Below are positions 24,013 through 33,722 of a DNA stretch of 64,000 nt, one piece after another. Source of the stretch: Occultella kanbiaonis (GTDB lineage Bacteria > Actinomycetota > Actinomycetes > Actinomycetales > Beutenbergiaceae); NCBI RefSeq assembly GCF_009708215.1, contig NZ_CP046175.1, positions 1,736,001 to 1,800,000 on the forward strand. The letters run 5' to 3'. Position 1 is the first letter of the stretch; each line of letters opens with the position of its first letter. Both the position numbers and the translations under genes were made by a program. The notes below the pieces were generated by a model that was not told where the DNA came from, searched no databases, and saw only the letters and a program-made list of their open reading frames with translations.

Positions 24013-25475
24013 GCACTGCCGCGGAGACCGGCGCGGAATTGAGCCGGCGGATCGCCGAGATCGGCGCGGCGCTGGAGTTGGCCGGTGACCGGATCGATGC
24101 CGACGTGGTCGGCCGGGCCCGGGCCGACCTCGCCGCCGTGACGCAGCGGGTCGAACTGGGCGTGGACTACACGGTGGTCGCGCTCGTGGGCGGCACCGGT
24201 TCCGGGAAGTCCAGCCTGTTCAACGCGCTCACCCGCCTCGAGTTCGCCGACGTCGGCGTGCTCCGACCCACCACCGCGCGGGCCGCCGCGTGCGTGTGGG
24301 GCAGCGACGCCACCGCACTCCTGGACTTCCTGCAGGTGGACCCGAAGCGGCGGATCCAGCGTGTGTCCGAACTCGACGCGGGCACCGGCGAGGAGGCGCT
24401 GAACGGGCTGGTCCTGCTCGACCTCCCGGACCACGACTCCGTCGAGGAGGACCACGCCCTTCAGGTCAACCGTCTGCTGCCGCTGATCGACCTGCTCGTC
24501 TGGGTCGTGGACCCGCAGAAGTACGCGGACAACGCGCTCCACGAGAAGTACCTGCGTGCGCTCGCGGCCAGGCACGAGGCGATGATCGTGGTGATCAACC
24601 AGATCGACACGATCCCGGAGCGCTCCCGTGACCCGGTCCGCGACGACGTCCGACGCCTGATCGACGAGGACGGCCTCGGCGACGTGCGGATCCGAATGGT
24701 CTCCGCACGTGCCGGCGACGGCGTGGAGGCGCTGCACGGCGAGCTGGGCGAGGTCATCGCGGGGGAGTCCATCAGCGCCCGGACCGCGCGCTCGGAGATC
24801 GACGCCATCACCGAGCGGCTTCGACCGCACCTCGGCGACGGCGAACCGCAGCCTCCGTACGAGGAGGCCACGGCGGAGCGCATCGCGGTCGCGGCCGGGG
24901 TGCCGTCGGTGACCGAGTCCATCCGGTCGGCGGTTTCGAGCCCGCGGCGGGTCGCGCTCAGCCCGGTCCAGCAGCCGGCCCGCAGCCGGATCGAGGCGAT
25001 CCGGGACCGCTGGATCGCCGAGGCGACGAAGGGACTGCCGCCGCTGTGGTTGGAGTCCGTGACCGCAACGGTCCCCGACGGTGCGGAGTTCGACGCGCAC
25101 GTGTGGAAGGTGCTCTCGGCCGAGGAGCTGCCCTCAGCACAGGACGGTGCGGCGGCTCGGCGAAGGATTCTGGGGGTGCTCGCCACCGTCCTCGGTGCCG
25201 CGCTCGTGATCGGGGCGCTCGTGATCCTGGTGCTGCACACCCCGGTGCCCGCCGCGGCCCTCGCCGCCGGCGGCGTGGTCGTGCTCATCGGCGGGATCCT
25301 GCTGCTCAGCGCCGCGAAGCGACAGCGACAGGCGACGGCGGTCGCCCGGTCCGAGGACTACCTCACCCGGACGACCAGTGCGATCGCCGACGTGGTCCGC
25401 CGTGATCTGAGAGAGCCGACGGCCGGCGCGCTCGCCGATCACGCCGCCGTACGCCGAGGTATTCGCGGCGCCTGA
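24009..25475 (+). CDS. Membrane-anchored GTPase 2
   Basis: The 488-residue partner of the upstream protein has G1 GGTGSGKSS (61-69), G2 VLRPTTARA (shared motif with GTPase 1), G3 LLDLPDHDS (136-144) and a canonical G4 VINQID with NQxD. Two adjacent transmembrane helices follow at about 390-437 (ILGVLATVLGAALVIGALVILVL and AALAAGGVVVLIGGILLL), then a basic cytoplasmic tail. The shared G2 motif and gene overlap indicate a heteromeric pair, one soluble and one in the membrane, like tandem bacterial dynamins. No ligand or process is known. Confidence 0.78.
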   Translation: MSTAAETGAELSRRIAEIGAALELAGDRIDADVVGRARADLAAVTQRVELGVDYTVVALVGGTGSGKSSLFNALTRLEFADVGVLRPTTARAAACVWGSDATALLDFLQVDPKRRIQRVSELDAGTGEEALNGLVLLDLPDHDSVEEDHALQVNRLLPLIDLLVWVVDPQKYADNALHEKYLRALAARHEAMIVVINQIDTIPERSRDPVRDDVRRLIDEDGLGDVRIRMVSARAGDGVEALHGELGEVIAGESISARTARSEIDAITERLRPHLGDGEPQPPYEEATAERIAVAAGVPSVTESIRSAVSSPRRVALSPVQQPARSRIEAIRDRWIAEATKGLPPLWLESVTATVPDGAEFDAHVWKVLSAEELPSAQDGAAARRRILGVLATVLGAALVIGALVILVLHTPVPAAALAAGGVVVLIGGILLLSAAKRQRQATAVARSEDYLTRTTSAIADVVRRDLREPTAGALADHAAVRRGIRGA

Positions 25476-25482
25476 ACGTCCA

Positions 25483-25496
25483 CAACTGCGCAGTTG
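25483..25496. promoter_or_regulatory. Perfect 14-bp palindrome upstream of ssb
   Basis: CAACTGCGCAGTTG lies between the GTPase operon and ssb, about 105 bases before the ssb start. It does not match the actinobacterial LexA box (GAAC-N4-GTTC). It could be an operator or simply a chance palindrome. Confidence 0.35.
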
Positions 25497-25600
25497 ATGC
25501 GTCGGGATCCCCAGCCCGCTCCCCGGCCGAACGTCGCCGAGGTGCCTGGTTCCACGCTTGAGCTCACCGGAACACGCCGGTTCGAGCGAAGGAACAGATC

Positions 25601-26149
25601 ATGCCGAAGGACGTCGAAGTCACGATCCAAGGACACGTGGGGCAGACCCCCACGCTCTACCTCAACGACGGGCGCCCGCCGTTCGTCAGCGTGAGCGTCG
25701 CCACCACGCCCCGCTACTTCGACCGGAAGTCGCAGGAGTGGACCGACGGCGCCACCCAGTGGTACGCCGTGAAGGCGAACGGCGACCTCGCCACCAACAT
25801 CTCCGAGAGCGTGCACAAGGGCGACGCCGTGCTCGTCCAGGGCCGGTTGTCCTTCCACGAGTACGCCACCAAGGACGGCGGGTCCGGGTGGGAGCCCGTC
25901 ATCCGACCGTCCGCGTTCGGGGTGGAGATCAGCCGGGCCGTCGCCTCGGTCCGGAAGGTGCGGCGGGACGCGGCGGACGGGTCGGTGGACGTGTCCGGCC
26001 TGGCCGAGCTGTCCGGTGACGAGGAGGCACCACCCGACCCGCTGGACGACGCACTCGGTCAGGACCCGGATGCGCCTGACCCGGAAGACGAAACGTCGCA
26101 GTTCCAGGACGGCCAGTCGCTCGTCGCGAAGGTCGGGGCCCCGTTCTGA
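25601..26149 (+). CDS. ssb: Single-stranded DNA-binding protein
   Basis: The 182-residue protein has an OB-fold SSB domain (about 1-115): VEVTIQGHVGQTPTLYL, FVSVSVATTPRYFDRKSQEW, TQWYAVKANGDLATNISESVHKGDAVLVQGRLSFHEYATKDGG. An acidic linker follows. The C terminus ends GAPF rather than the usual acidic DDDIPF, keeping only the final Pro-Phe. It stands next to GTPase genes rather than between rpsF and rpsR, so it is probably the secondary SSB of the genome (SsbB type). GAAGGAACAGATC precedes the ATG. Confidence 0.9.
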   Translation: MPKDVEVTIQGHVGQTPTLYLNDGRPPFVSVSVATTPRYFDRKSQEWTDGATQWYAVKANGDLATNISESVHKGDAVLVQGRLSFHEYATKDGGSGWEPVIRPSAFGVEISRAVASVRKVRRDAADGSVDVSGLAELSGDEEAPPDPLDDALGQDPDAPDPEDETSQFQDGQSLVAKVGAPF

Positions 26150-26213
26150 CCCGGGCGGTGCGGTCCGCCCGTGCGTGGACCGCACCACCCCGCCGCGGAG
26201 GAGCCGGCTGCTC

Positions 26214-27422
26214 TCACGCGGCCGCGAGGCGATCGACGACGAGGTCGGCATCCTCGCCGACACCGATCAGCAGCGGGGACTTCCGGGTTCGCAGCCATGG
26301 CACACCCACGAAGTGGAGACCGGGCACGCGTGTGCTCGCGCCGTCCACCTGGATGGGGAAGCCGACGTCGTCGACCACTCCGGTAACCCCGATCCACTCG
26401 TACGCCGGGCGGTAGCCACACGCGTTGACGACGACGGCGAGGTCCGCCAGCCGCGGCGCCGGCGCCGGATCGAGCCCCGACGCGGGCATCTCGGGTACCT
26501 CGGGGGCCGGCCATCCCCGCGAGAGGGCGAGCCGGACGACTCCGGCGCAGACCTCCCTGAACACGCGGTCGCCCGTCGCCACGCACTCGTCGAGGTCGTC
26601 GGCGGCCACCACACGGTCCCCGTCGATGCCGACGACGTGGCCGATCAGCCCCACGCCACGGCCGGCGAGGGTCCTCAGGTTGAGGTCGTGACCACCGTGC
26701 GCACCCGTGGCGAGGGGGTTCGAGGCCAGCCGCGCGGCGGGAGACGGCAGCTGTGCGAGCGTCTGCTCGAAGAAGCCGAGGTCGATCAGCCAGTCGAAGA
26801 TGTCGCGTCCGGCGACACGACGCGGTACCGCGGGCGCGCGGCCGGCTGCCAGCACCACCTCGCGCCCGGCATGCGAGAGTTCCTCGGCGATCTGGCACCC
26901 CGACTGGCCGCCCCCGACCACGAGCACCCGGCCCGCGGGCAGCAGGTCCGGTGCCCGATAGTCCGTCGTCGCGACCACCGGTAGCCGGCGAGCGAAGTCG
27001 GCGATGAACGGCGGACGATGCTGACGCTGATACGCGCCTGTGCACACGACGACGCGACGCGCCCGGATGCCCCCGGACGCCGTCTCAGCAACGAAGCCAC
27101 CGCCGTCGACCCGGAGTGCCTCCACCCGGGTCCGCTCGGACACCGGCGCGCCGAACGAGGATGCGTAGCCGCGCAGATGCTCGGCGATCTCGTCGCGCGC
27201 GAGATAGCCGTCGGGGTCGTTTCCGCCGTATTCGCCGCCGGGCAGGCGGATGGTGTGGTTCGGAGTGACGAGCCGGAAGCTGTCCCAACGCCCGTCCCAG
27301 GTATGACCGATTCGGCCCTGTTCCACCACCACGTGCTCGAGGCCGGAGCGGGTCAGGGCGTGGCTGACGGCGAGGCCGGCCTGACCGCCACCTACGACGA
27401 GGACGTCGACGTCCGATCGCAT
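26214..27422 (-). CDS. Flavin-dependent monooxygenase-type oxidoreductase (CzcO-like)
   Basis: The 402-residue protein has an N-terminal FAD Rossmann motif (DVLVVGGGQAGLAVSHAL), the TWDGRWDSFRLVTPN segment typical of flavin monooxygenases, and a second Rossmann motif for NADPH (GRVLVVGGGQSGCQIAEEL, about 166-184). The C-terminal VVVNACGYRPAYEWIG and a VGVPWLRTRKSPLLIGVGEDA flavin-closing segment follow. The FxGxxxHxxxF/W fingerprint is replaced by AGAYQRQHRPPF-like sequence, as in putative CzcO/TrkA flavoproteins. Substrate unknown. Confidence 0.88.
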   Translation of the reverse strand: MRSDVDVLVVGGGQAGLAVSHALTRSGLEHVVVEQGRIGHTWDGRWDSFRLVTPNHTIRLPGGEYGGNDPDGYLARDEIAEHLRGYASSFGAPVSERTRVEALRVDGGGFVAETASGGIRARRVVVCTGAYQRQHRPPFIADFARRLPVVATTDYRAPDLLPAGRVLVVGGGQSGCQIAEELSHAGREVVLAAGRAPAVPRRVAGRDIFDWLIDLGFFEQTLAQLPSPAARLASNPLATGAHGGHDLNLRTLAGRGVGLIGHVVGIDGDRVVAADDLDECVATGDRVFREVCAGVVRLALSRGWPAPEVPEMPASGLDPAPAPRLADLAVVVNACGYRPAYEWIGVTGVVDDVGFPIQVDGASTRVPGLHFVGVPWLRTRKSPLLIGVGEDADLVVDRLAAA

Positions 27423-27428
27423 GCGTCA

Positions 27429-27434
27429 ACGGTA
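27429..27434 (-). promoter_or_regulatory. Leaderless-type -10 of the flavoprotein gene
   Basis: Minus-strand TACCGT, spacer TGACGC of six bases, then the ATG at 27422; the box is identical to that of pip. Confidence 0.5.
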
Positions 27435-27507
27435 CGCGCGCCGGTCGGCGTGCGCCGGACACCCGGGTCGACCGAATCGAGGGAGGTGCCGGCGTCAGCG
27501 GGCCCTC

Positions 27508-27513
27508 TATAGT
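27508..27513 (+). promoter_or_regulatory. -10 element upstream of ettA
   Basis: TATAGT is the best -10 in the 209-bp gap before ettA and would start transcription near 27520, giving an untranslated leader of about 110 bases. No -35 could be recognised. Confidence 0.5.
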
Positions 27514-27521
27514 TGGCTCCT

Positions 27522-27545
27522 GTGTGCGTCCGCCTGCTGCCGTAG
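27522..27545 (+). CDS. Possible leaderless leader peptide MCVRLLP upstream of ettA
   Basis: GTG TGC GTC CGC CTG CTG CCG TAG starts eight bases after the TATAGT box, so it would sit at the very 5' end of the ettA message. The seven-residue product MCVRLLP contains one Cys, one Arg and two Leu. It could be a regulatory leader, but this is weak evidence. Confidence 0.3.
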   Translation: MCVRLLP

Positions 27546-27631
27546 TTCCGCAGGGTGCACGCGCTCCCAGACACAGAGGCTCTCACTGGCGTTCCCGCAG
27601 GTCAGAAGCCATAGACGGAGGTTCATCCCCA

Positions 27632-29314
<1,683 letters not shown>

Positions 29315-29317
29315 TCC

Positions 29318-29779
29318 GTGCCACGGATCAGCGTCCCGGTGCCGATGCGCTGGGCCGACCTGGACGCCTACGGCCACGTCAACAACGCGGCGATGTTGAC
29401 TCTCCTCGAGGAGGCCCGGATCGCCACGTTCTGGGCCACGGGTGATGGCCGCGAGTCGGCGGCTACGAAGGTGCTGGCAGGCGGAGCCGGCGCGTCCAGC
29501 TACACGCTGGTCGCTCGGCAGGAGATCGAGTATCTGGCTCCGCTGGAGTACCGCCAGGAACCGGTCCACGTCGAGTTGTGGATCGGCAGGATCGGCGGGG
29601 CCAGCCTCGAGGTCTGCTACGAGGTGAACGGCCCAGGTGGGCAGGTCTGCGCCCGGGCGGCGACGTCGATCGTCATGGTCGACGCAGCCTCCGGGCGGCC
29701 CCGGCGTCTCACCGACGACGAGCGCGATGCGCTCGAGCCGCTCCTCGAGGAGCCGATCGAGTTCCGGCGCCGCGGCTGA
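29318..29779 (+). CDS. Hotdog-fold acyl-CoA thioesterase (4HBT family)
   Basis: The 153-residue protein starts VPVPMRWADLDAYGHVNNAAMLTLLEEARIATFW, the canonical 4HBT opening with catalytic Asp17-type residue and HVNNA. It continues with a hotdog beta sheet (IEYLAPLEYRQEPVHVELWIGRIGGASLEVCYEV). Related proteins hydrolyse acyl-CoAs in the cytoplasm, and this pairing with ettA is common in actinobacteria. The GTG start is only 3 bases after the ettA stop, so the two are one transcript. Confidence 0.9.
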   Translation: MPRISVPVPMRWADLDAYGHVNNAAMLTLLEEARIATFWATGDGRESAATKVLAGGAGASSYTLVARQEIEYLAPLEYRQEPVHVELWIGRIGGASLEVCYEVNGPGGQVCARAATSIVMVDAASGRPRRLTDDERDALEPLLEEPIEFRRRG

Positions 29780-29793
29780 GCCACCGGGTGCGC

Positions 29794-30456
29794 TCAGCTC
29801 TCGCCGTCGAACAGCCCTCCGTCGAGCAGCCAGTGATAGCGCAGGCGCAGCGCGCGTTCGGTGCTGGCCACGAGGGTGGCCAGCACGAGTGCGAGGTTGA
29901 GCCACGCGGGGAGCTGGATCGGTGAGGTGAAGGTACCGAGGTTGGCCGCCACGGGCGGGATCTGCGAGATCTCCTCCACGATCTGCGGGACGCCGAGGGC
30001 GAGAGCAACGACGAGGACAACCACGCTCGCGAACCCGATGGTGCGGCTCAGGCCGGGCCGCTTGCGCTCCAGGCGTGCGCGTCGACCCTCGGCGGACGCG
30101 GGGTCCGGACGTAGCTGCTGCACGGCGCCGGCGTCGCTCACGTAGTGGCAGCGCTTCAGCCCGTAGCTGCTGGTCTCCACCTCCACCGTGCCGCCGGGCA
30201 CGGAGAACGCGGCCGGAAGCTTGGACCGGGCGTAGTGCTGGCCGTCACGGTAGAGCTCGGCTCGGACCTCACCGTTCGAGTCTCCCCAGAGGCGTACATC
30301 GACGGACCAGGTCTCCCGCTCGCCGTCCGCAGCGGTCAGGGACAGGTGGAACAGCGCGCGAGAGAGCAACTGCCACCAGCGGAAGCGTTGCAGCGCGTGC
30401 CCATCCCCGGGCTTGACCCGCCGGGCGGCACGCCGACGCTTCCAGTCCGAGAACAC
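29794..30456 (-). CDS. Hypothetical membrane protein
   Basis: The 220-residue protein begins with a basic FSDWKRRRAARRVKPGDG segment and a folded region (FRWWQLLSRALFHLSLTAADGERETWSVDVRLWG ... AFSVPGGTVEVETSSYGLKRCHYVSD). Near the C terminus it has two transmembrane helices (TIGFASVVVLVVALALGV and LPAWLNLALVLATLVA). The GTG at 30456 is chosen because TACGGT lies seven bases upstream as a leaderless -10; an ATG nine codons earlier would lie upstream of it. No family was recognised. Confidence 0.75.
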   Translation of the reverse strand: MFSDWKRRRAARRVKPGDGHALQRFRWWQLLSRALFHLSLTAADGERETWSVDVRLWGDSNGEVRAELYRDGQHYARSKLPAAFSVPGGTVEVETSSYGLKRCHYVSDAGAVQQLRPDPASAEGRRARLERKRPGLSRTIGFASVVVLVVALALGVPQIVEEISQIPPVAANLGTFTSPIQLPAWLNLALVLATLVASTERALRLRYHWLLDGGLFDGES

Positions 30457-30463
30457 GTGAGCC

Positions 30464-30469
30464 ACCGTA
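30464..30469 (-). promoter_or_regulatory. Leaderless-type -10 of the hypothetical membrane protein
   Basis: Minus-strand TACGGT, seven-base spacer, GTG at 30456. It decides the start of the downstream gene. Confidence 0.45.
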
Positions 30470-30542
30470 GCAACACCGGGCATGCTCCCCCGATCGTGGG
30501 CCGCTGCGACCCGTCCGTCGGCTGGGTGCCTCAGCCCGACCG

Positions 30543-31220
30543 CTACACGTCGCGCGGTCGCCTCGTGCCGTCTCCGGGAGTTCCGGCGAGGGGATGGGTC
30601 TGGGCATCACCCGGTCCCTCGCGGACTACGACTCCATGCTCGGGCACGTCGGGGAATCGCATCCTGCCCAGGTGGTCGAGGCGGCCCTGCCCGCCCCGCG
30701 AGGTCAGCACCTGTGGGGCGCGCGTGCGAACCCACCGCGCGGTCGATGCCGGGCGACCAGGCGGCCCTTGCTCGAGCCGGGCGAGGTCGTGATCCAGGGA
30801 CGCGTCCCACACCCGCGCGGCAAGTTGCGCCACGTATCGCAGGGATCTGTCCGGCAGGAGTGGGGTGTCTCGGACCACGACGCGACGCAGGAGCGGCTTG
30901 TACGAGCCCGGGTCCGGACCCACGGAGACGGCGTGCATCAGCTCCTCGGCCAGGTAGCCGGATCGGAGGAAGCGCGGTCGCGCGTCGAGGTAGGCGACCG
31001 CGTCATCGAGGCCGGCGGCGTTGCCCCTGCGCAACTGGTGCGCGGCCAGATCGTACGGGTCGAGCACCGCGCCGAACGCCGCCCAGTACGCCATGGCCTC
31101 CTCGTGCGTCACCGCACGGGTGCGTGGCGGTGTCGGGTCGCGCCGATTGAGCCGGGGGACGTGCGCGTCACCGTTGTCGATCGCGTAGACCCGTTCGAGC
31201 AGCGAGTAGGCCGTGGTCAT
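30543..31220 (-). CDS. Hypothetical protein
   Basis: The 225-residue protein begins MTTAYSLLERVYAIDNGDAHVPRLNRRDPTP and contains an alpha-helical middle (HEEAMAYWAAFGAVLDPYDLAAHQLRRGNAAGLDDAVAYLDARPRFLRSGYLAEELMHA). The tail, from about residue 160, is Arg/Pro-rich and low in complexity. The middle has balanced use of Tyr, Trp, Phe and Met, which argues for a real gene over the opposite-strand frame. No domain was recognised. The gene is divergent from the sugar-transport operon. Confidence 0.6.
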   Translation of the reverse strand: MTTAYSLLERVYAIDNGDAHVPRLNRRDPTPPRTRAVTHEEAMAYWAAFGAVLDPYDLAAHQLRRGNAAGLDDAVAYLDARPRFLRSGYLAEELMHAVSVGPDPGSYKPLLRRVVVRDTPLLPDRSLRYVAQLAARVWDASLDHDLARLEQGPPGRPASTARWVRTRAPQVLTSRGGQGRLDHLGRMRFPDVPEHGVVVREGPGDAQTHPLAGTPGDGTRRPRDV

Positions 31221-31310
31221 CACGTAGGAGTAGCACGCCGCGGGCTCGGCCGGGTCCGTTCCACTGCGCCGCCTCGTGAAGGGACCCTGTTGTCCCGGCC
31301 GGGATGATGA

Positions 31311-31337
31311 TAGTTTCCCAATCAGCAGGGGATCTAG
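31311..31337. promoter_or_regulatory. Imperfect inverted repeat before the MurNAc operon
   Basis: TAGTTTCCC at 31311-31319 and GGGGATCTA at 31328-31336 form an inverted repeat with 7 of 9 complementary positions around an 8-base spacer. It is 13 bases before a short leader frame and 94 before the first structural gene. The RpiR protein of the operon is the obvious candidate ligand, but the site is unproven. Confidence 0.35.
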
Positions 31338-31349
31338 GAAGAAATCACC

Positions 31350-31424
31350 ATGACGGGTGTCGGCGACGAGGCCGACGCACCACCCTGGACCGGCGGGGGA
31401 CGACAGCCGGACGCGAGGGAGTAA
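31350..31424 (+). CDS. Possible 24-codon leader ORF of the MurNAc operon
   Basis: An ATG preceded by GGAAGAAATCACC opens a 24-codon frame (MTGVGDEADAPPW... ending DARE) whose TAA lies 5 bases before the ATG of the solute-binding protein. The ribosome site of that gene (GAGGGAG) is inside the frame. It could couple translation or be a chance ORF. Confidence 0.35.
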   Translation: MTGVGDEADAPPWTGGGRQPDARE

Positions 31425-31429
31425 TCGGC

Positions 31430-32752
31430 ATGAAGAGATCGATTCCCGCACTGACGGCCGGCGCCCTGGTTCTGGCGCTCGCGGCGTGCGGCAGTGGCGG
31501 CGACAACGCGGACGAGCCGACGGACGCCGGCAGCGGCGCCGAGGAGAGCGGTGGGTTCGAGGGACAGACGCTCACCGTCTGGATCATGGAAGGCACCAAC
31601 CCGGACGCCGGCGGCTACTTCGAAGGCGTTGCTGAGGAGTTCACGGCCCGGACCGGTGCCGAGCTGGACGTGCAGTTCCAGCCCTGGGACGGCGCCCATG
31701 ACAAGTTCGTTACCTCGATCGCGGGCGGCACCGGCCCGGACGTGGCCGAGGTGGGCACCACCTGGACCGCCGAGTTCGCCGAGCTCGGTGTGCTCGCGGA
31801 CCTGACGGGCAGCATCGAGGGGGCGGGCCTGGACGGCGACCTCGTCGAAGGGCTCGCTGAGGCGGGTACCTACGATGGCGCGCTCTACGGCATGCCCTGG
31901 TACGCCGGGGTGCGCTCGATCATCTACAACCGGGACCTGTTCGAGGCGGCGGGCATCACCGAGACGCCCACGAACTGGGAGGAGCTGACCGCCGCGGTGG
32001 AGGCGCTCAAGGCTTCCGACCCCGACGTGATCCCGTTCCCGATCCCGGGGGACTCCCAGTACAGCGCGTACCCGTTCATCTGGGGCGCCGGGGGAGAGAT
32101 CGCCACCGAGTCCGACGGTACCTGGACCGCCGCGCTGGACTCCCCGGAGGCGATCGAAGGGCTGGAGTACTACACGGGCCTCGCGCTCGAGCACGGATCC
32201 TCGACCGCAGCCGCGGACACCTGGAACGAGGCGGACGCCCTCACCGCGTTCGAGCAGGGCAACGTCGGGATGATCGTCGCCGGCAACTGGACCGTGGGCA
32301 GGATCGCGCAGGATGCCCCGGATCTGATGGAGAGCATCGGCGCCTTCCCGATCCCGTCGCGTGACGGCGGTCCGGCCGGCTCGTTCCTCGGCGGCTCGCA
32401 CCTCGGCGTGTGGGCCGACTCCGATCAGCAGGAACTCGGCTGGGAGTTCATCGAGCTCATGAGCACCGGTCAGGCCGCCGCCGACTGGTCCGAGCAGACC
32501 GGGTACTTCCCGGGTCAGGCCAGCGCCCTGGCCGAGATCGCTGCCGACGAGGACCCGCTGGTCGCCCCGTTCGCCCAGCAGATGCTGGAGGCGGGCAGGT
32601 CCGTGCCACTGACGCCCGCGTTCGGTCAGATCCAGGGCGCGAAGACCGTCGAGGCCATGGTTCAGAACATCCTGACCGGGCGGATGGGTGTCGAGGAGGC
32701 GGCCGCGGAGGCGGTCGCCGCCATGAACGAGACGTTCAGCGCCGGGTCCTGA
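31430..32752 (+). CDS. Sugar ABC transporter solute-binding lipoprotein (MurNAc operon)
   Basis: The 440-residue protein has a lipoprotein signal (MKRSIPALTAGALVLALAAC, Cys20) and a Ser/Gly/Asp-rich linker. A type-1 sugar-binding fold follows: LTVWIMEGTNPDAGGYFEGVAEEFTARTGAELDVQFQPWDGAHDKF, GTGPDVAEVGTTWTAEFAELG, GMPWYAGVRSIIYNRDLFEAAGI. It most resembles binding proteins for N-acetylated sugars (NgcE/DasA-type), which suits the downstream anmK and murQ. It would deliver ligand to the two permeases. The ATPase is not encoded here; a shared MsiK-type ATPase elsewhere is the likely partner. Confidence 0.9.
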   Translation: MKRSIPALTAGALVLALAACGSGGDNADEPTDAGSGAEESGGFEGQTLTVWIMEGTNPDAGGYFEGVAEEFTARTGAELDVQFQPWDGAHDKFVTSIAGGTGPDVAEVGTTWTAEFAELGVLADLTGSIEGAGLDGDLVEGLAEAGTYDGALYGMPWYAGVRSIIYNRDLFEAAGITETPTNWEELTAAVEALKASDPDVIPFPIPGDSQYSAYPFIWGAGGEIATESDGTWTAALDSPEAIEGLEYYTGLALEHGSSTAAADTWNEADALTAFEQGNVGMIVAGNWTVGRIAQDAPDLMESIGAFPIPSRDGGPAGSFLGGSHLGVWADSDQQELGWEFIELMSTGQAAADWSEQTGYFPGQASALAEIAADEDPLVAPFAQQMLEAGRSVPLTPAFGQIQGAKTVEAMVQNILTGRMGVEEAAAEAVAAMNETFSAGS

Positions 32753-32753
32753 G

Positions 32754-33722
32754 GTGACCACGTCCACGGCCCGCGTGGCACCGATCGTGCCACGCGGGTC
32801 GGCCCCAGACGCGCATCGACGCCGAGCGGCCCGGCGCCGGGCCGTTCGCCCGTGGGTGCTGCTCGCGCCGACCCTGGTCGTGCTGGCAGTGCTGCTGCTG
32901 TGGCCGTTGGTGCGCGTGGTGGACCTGTCCTTCCAGGACTTCGGCCTGCGCGAACTGGTCTCCGGAGAGTCGAACTACATCGGCTGGGCGAACTACGCCG
33001 CGATCCTGGGCGACTCCTACCTGTGGACTGTCGTGCTGCCGAACACGGTCGGCTTCGCCGCCTGCTGTGTGGTGTTGACCGTGGGGCTCGGCACGCTTGT
33101 TGCCCTGTTCCTGAACATCCTCGGCACGTTCTGGAAGACGGTCTGCTCGACGGCGATCATGGTCGCCTGGGCAGTGCCCGCCGTGACCGGCACCTACGTC
33201 TGGATCTGGCTGTTCGATCCGCTGAACGGGCTGGTGGCGAGCGTGCTGGCCGGGCTCGGCATCATCGAGCCGGGAACCGTGAACTGGTACACGGACCGGC
33301 TCGGCTTCTATGCCATCGCCACCCTGAACGTGGTCCATCACGGCTTCCCGTTCGTGGCGATCACCGTGCTCGCCGGCCTGCTCACCGTGCCGAAGGAGCT
33401 CTACGAGGCGGCCACCATGGACGGCGCCGGCGCCTGGCGACGGTTCTGGCAGATCACCGCGCCGATGCTCAAGCCGGTCTTCGCCGTGGTCACGATCCTC
33501 TCCACGATCTGGGACTTCAAGGTGTTCACCCAGATCTATCTGATGCCGGGCGGCAACGGCGGCAACGCCGAGGTGTTCAACCTGGGGGTCTGGTCGTACA
33601 TCCAGTCCTTCGCCCAGGGCAAGTACGGCATGGGCTCGGCCATCGCGGTGCTGCTCACCGGGATCCTGCTCGTCATCACGGTGGTCTACATGCGCACGCT
33701 GTTCAAGGAGGAGGACCTGTGA
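32754..33722 (+). CDS. Sugar ABC transporter permease (MalF/UgpA type)
   Basis: The 322-residue membrane protein has six predicted helices and the EAA loop that docks the ATPase: ELYEAATMDGAGAWRRFWQITAPML (about residues 216-240). N-terminal PWVLLAPTLVVLAVLLLWPLVRVVDLSFQDF is typical of MalF-like permeases. The GTG start follows the binding-protein gene by one base, and the stop overlaps the next permease by 4. Confidence 0.94.
   Translation: MTTSTARVAPIVPRGSAPDAHRRRAARRRAVRPWVLLAPTLVVLAVLLLWPLVRVVDLSFQDFGLRELVSGESNYIGWANYAAILGDSYLWTVVLPNTVGFAACCVVLTVGLGTLVALFLNILGTFWKTVCSTAIMVAWAVPAVTGTYVWIWLFDPLNGLVASVLAGLGIIEPGTVNWYTDRLGFYAIATLNVVHHGFPFVAITVLAGLLTVPKELYEAATMDGAGAWRRFWQITAPMLKPVFAVVTILSTIWDFKVFTQIYLMPGGNGGNAEVFNLGVWSYIQSFAQGKYGMGSAIAVLLTGILLVITVVYMRTLFKEEDL

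Noticed and set aside
30594-31307. Long plus-strand frame opposite the hypothetical gene 30543-31220
   Set aside because: It has Arg/Gly/Ala-rich shadow composition and no ribosome site; the opposite strand has a more protein-like sequence.
31331-31337. GATCTAG as a fourth LacI operator before the MurNAc operon
   Set aside because: Only a half-site is present; the other half does not match, and that operon has its own RpiR regulator.
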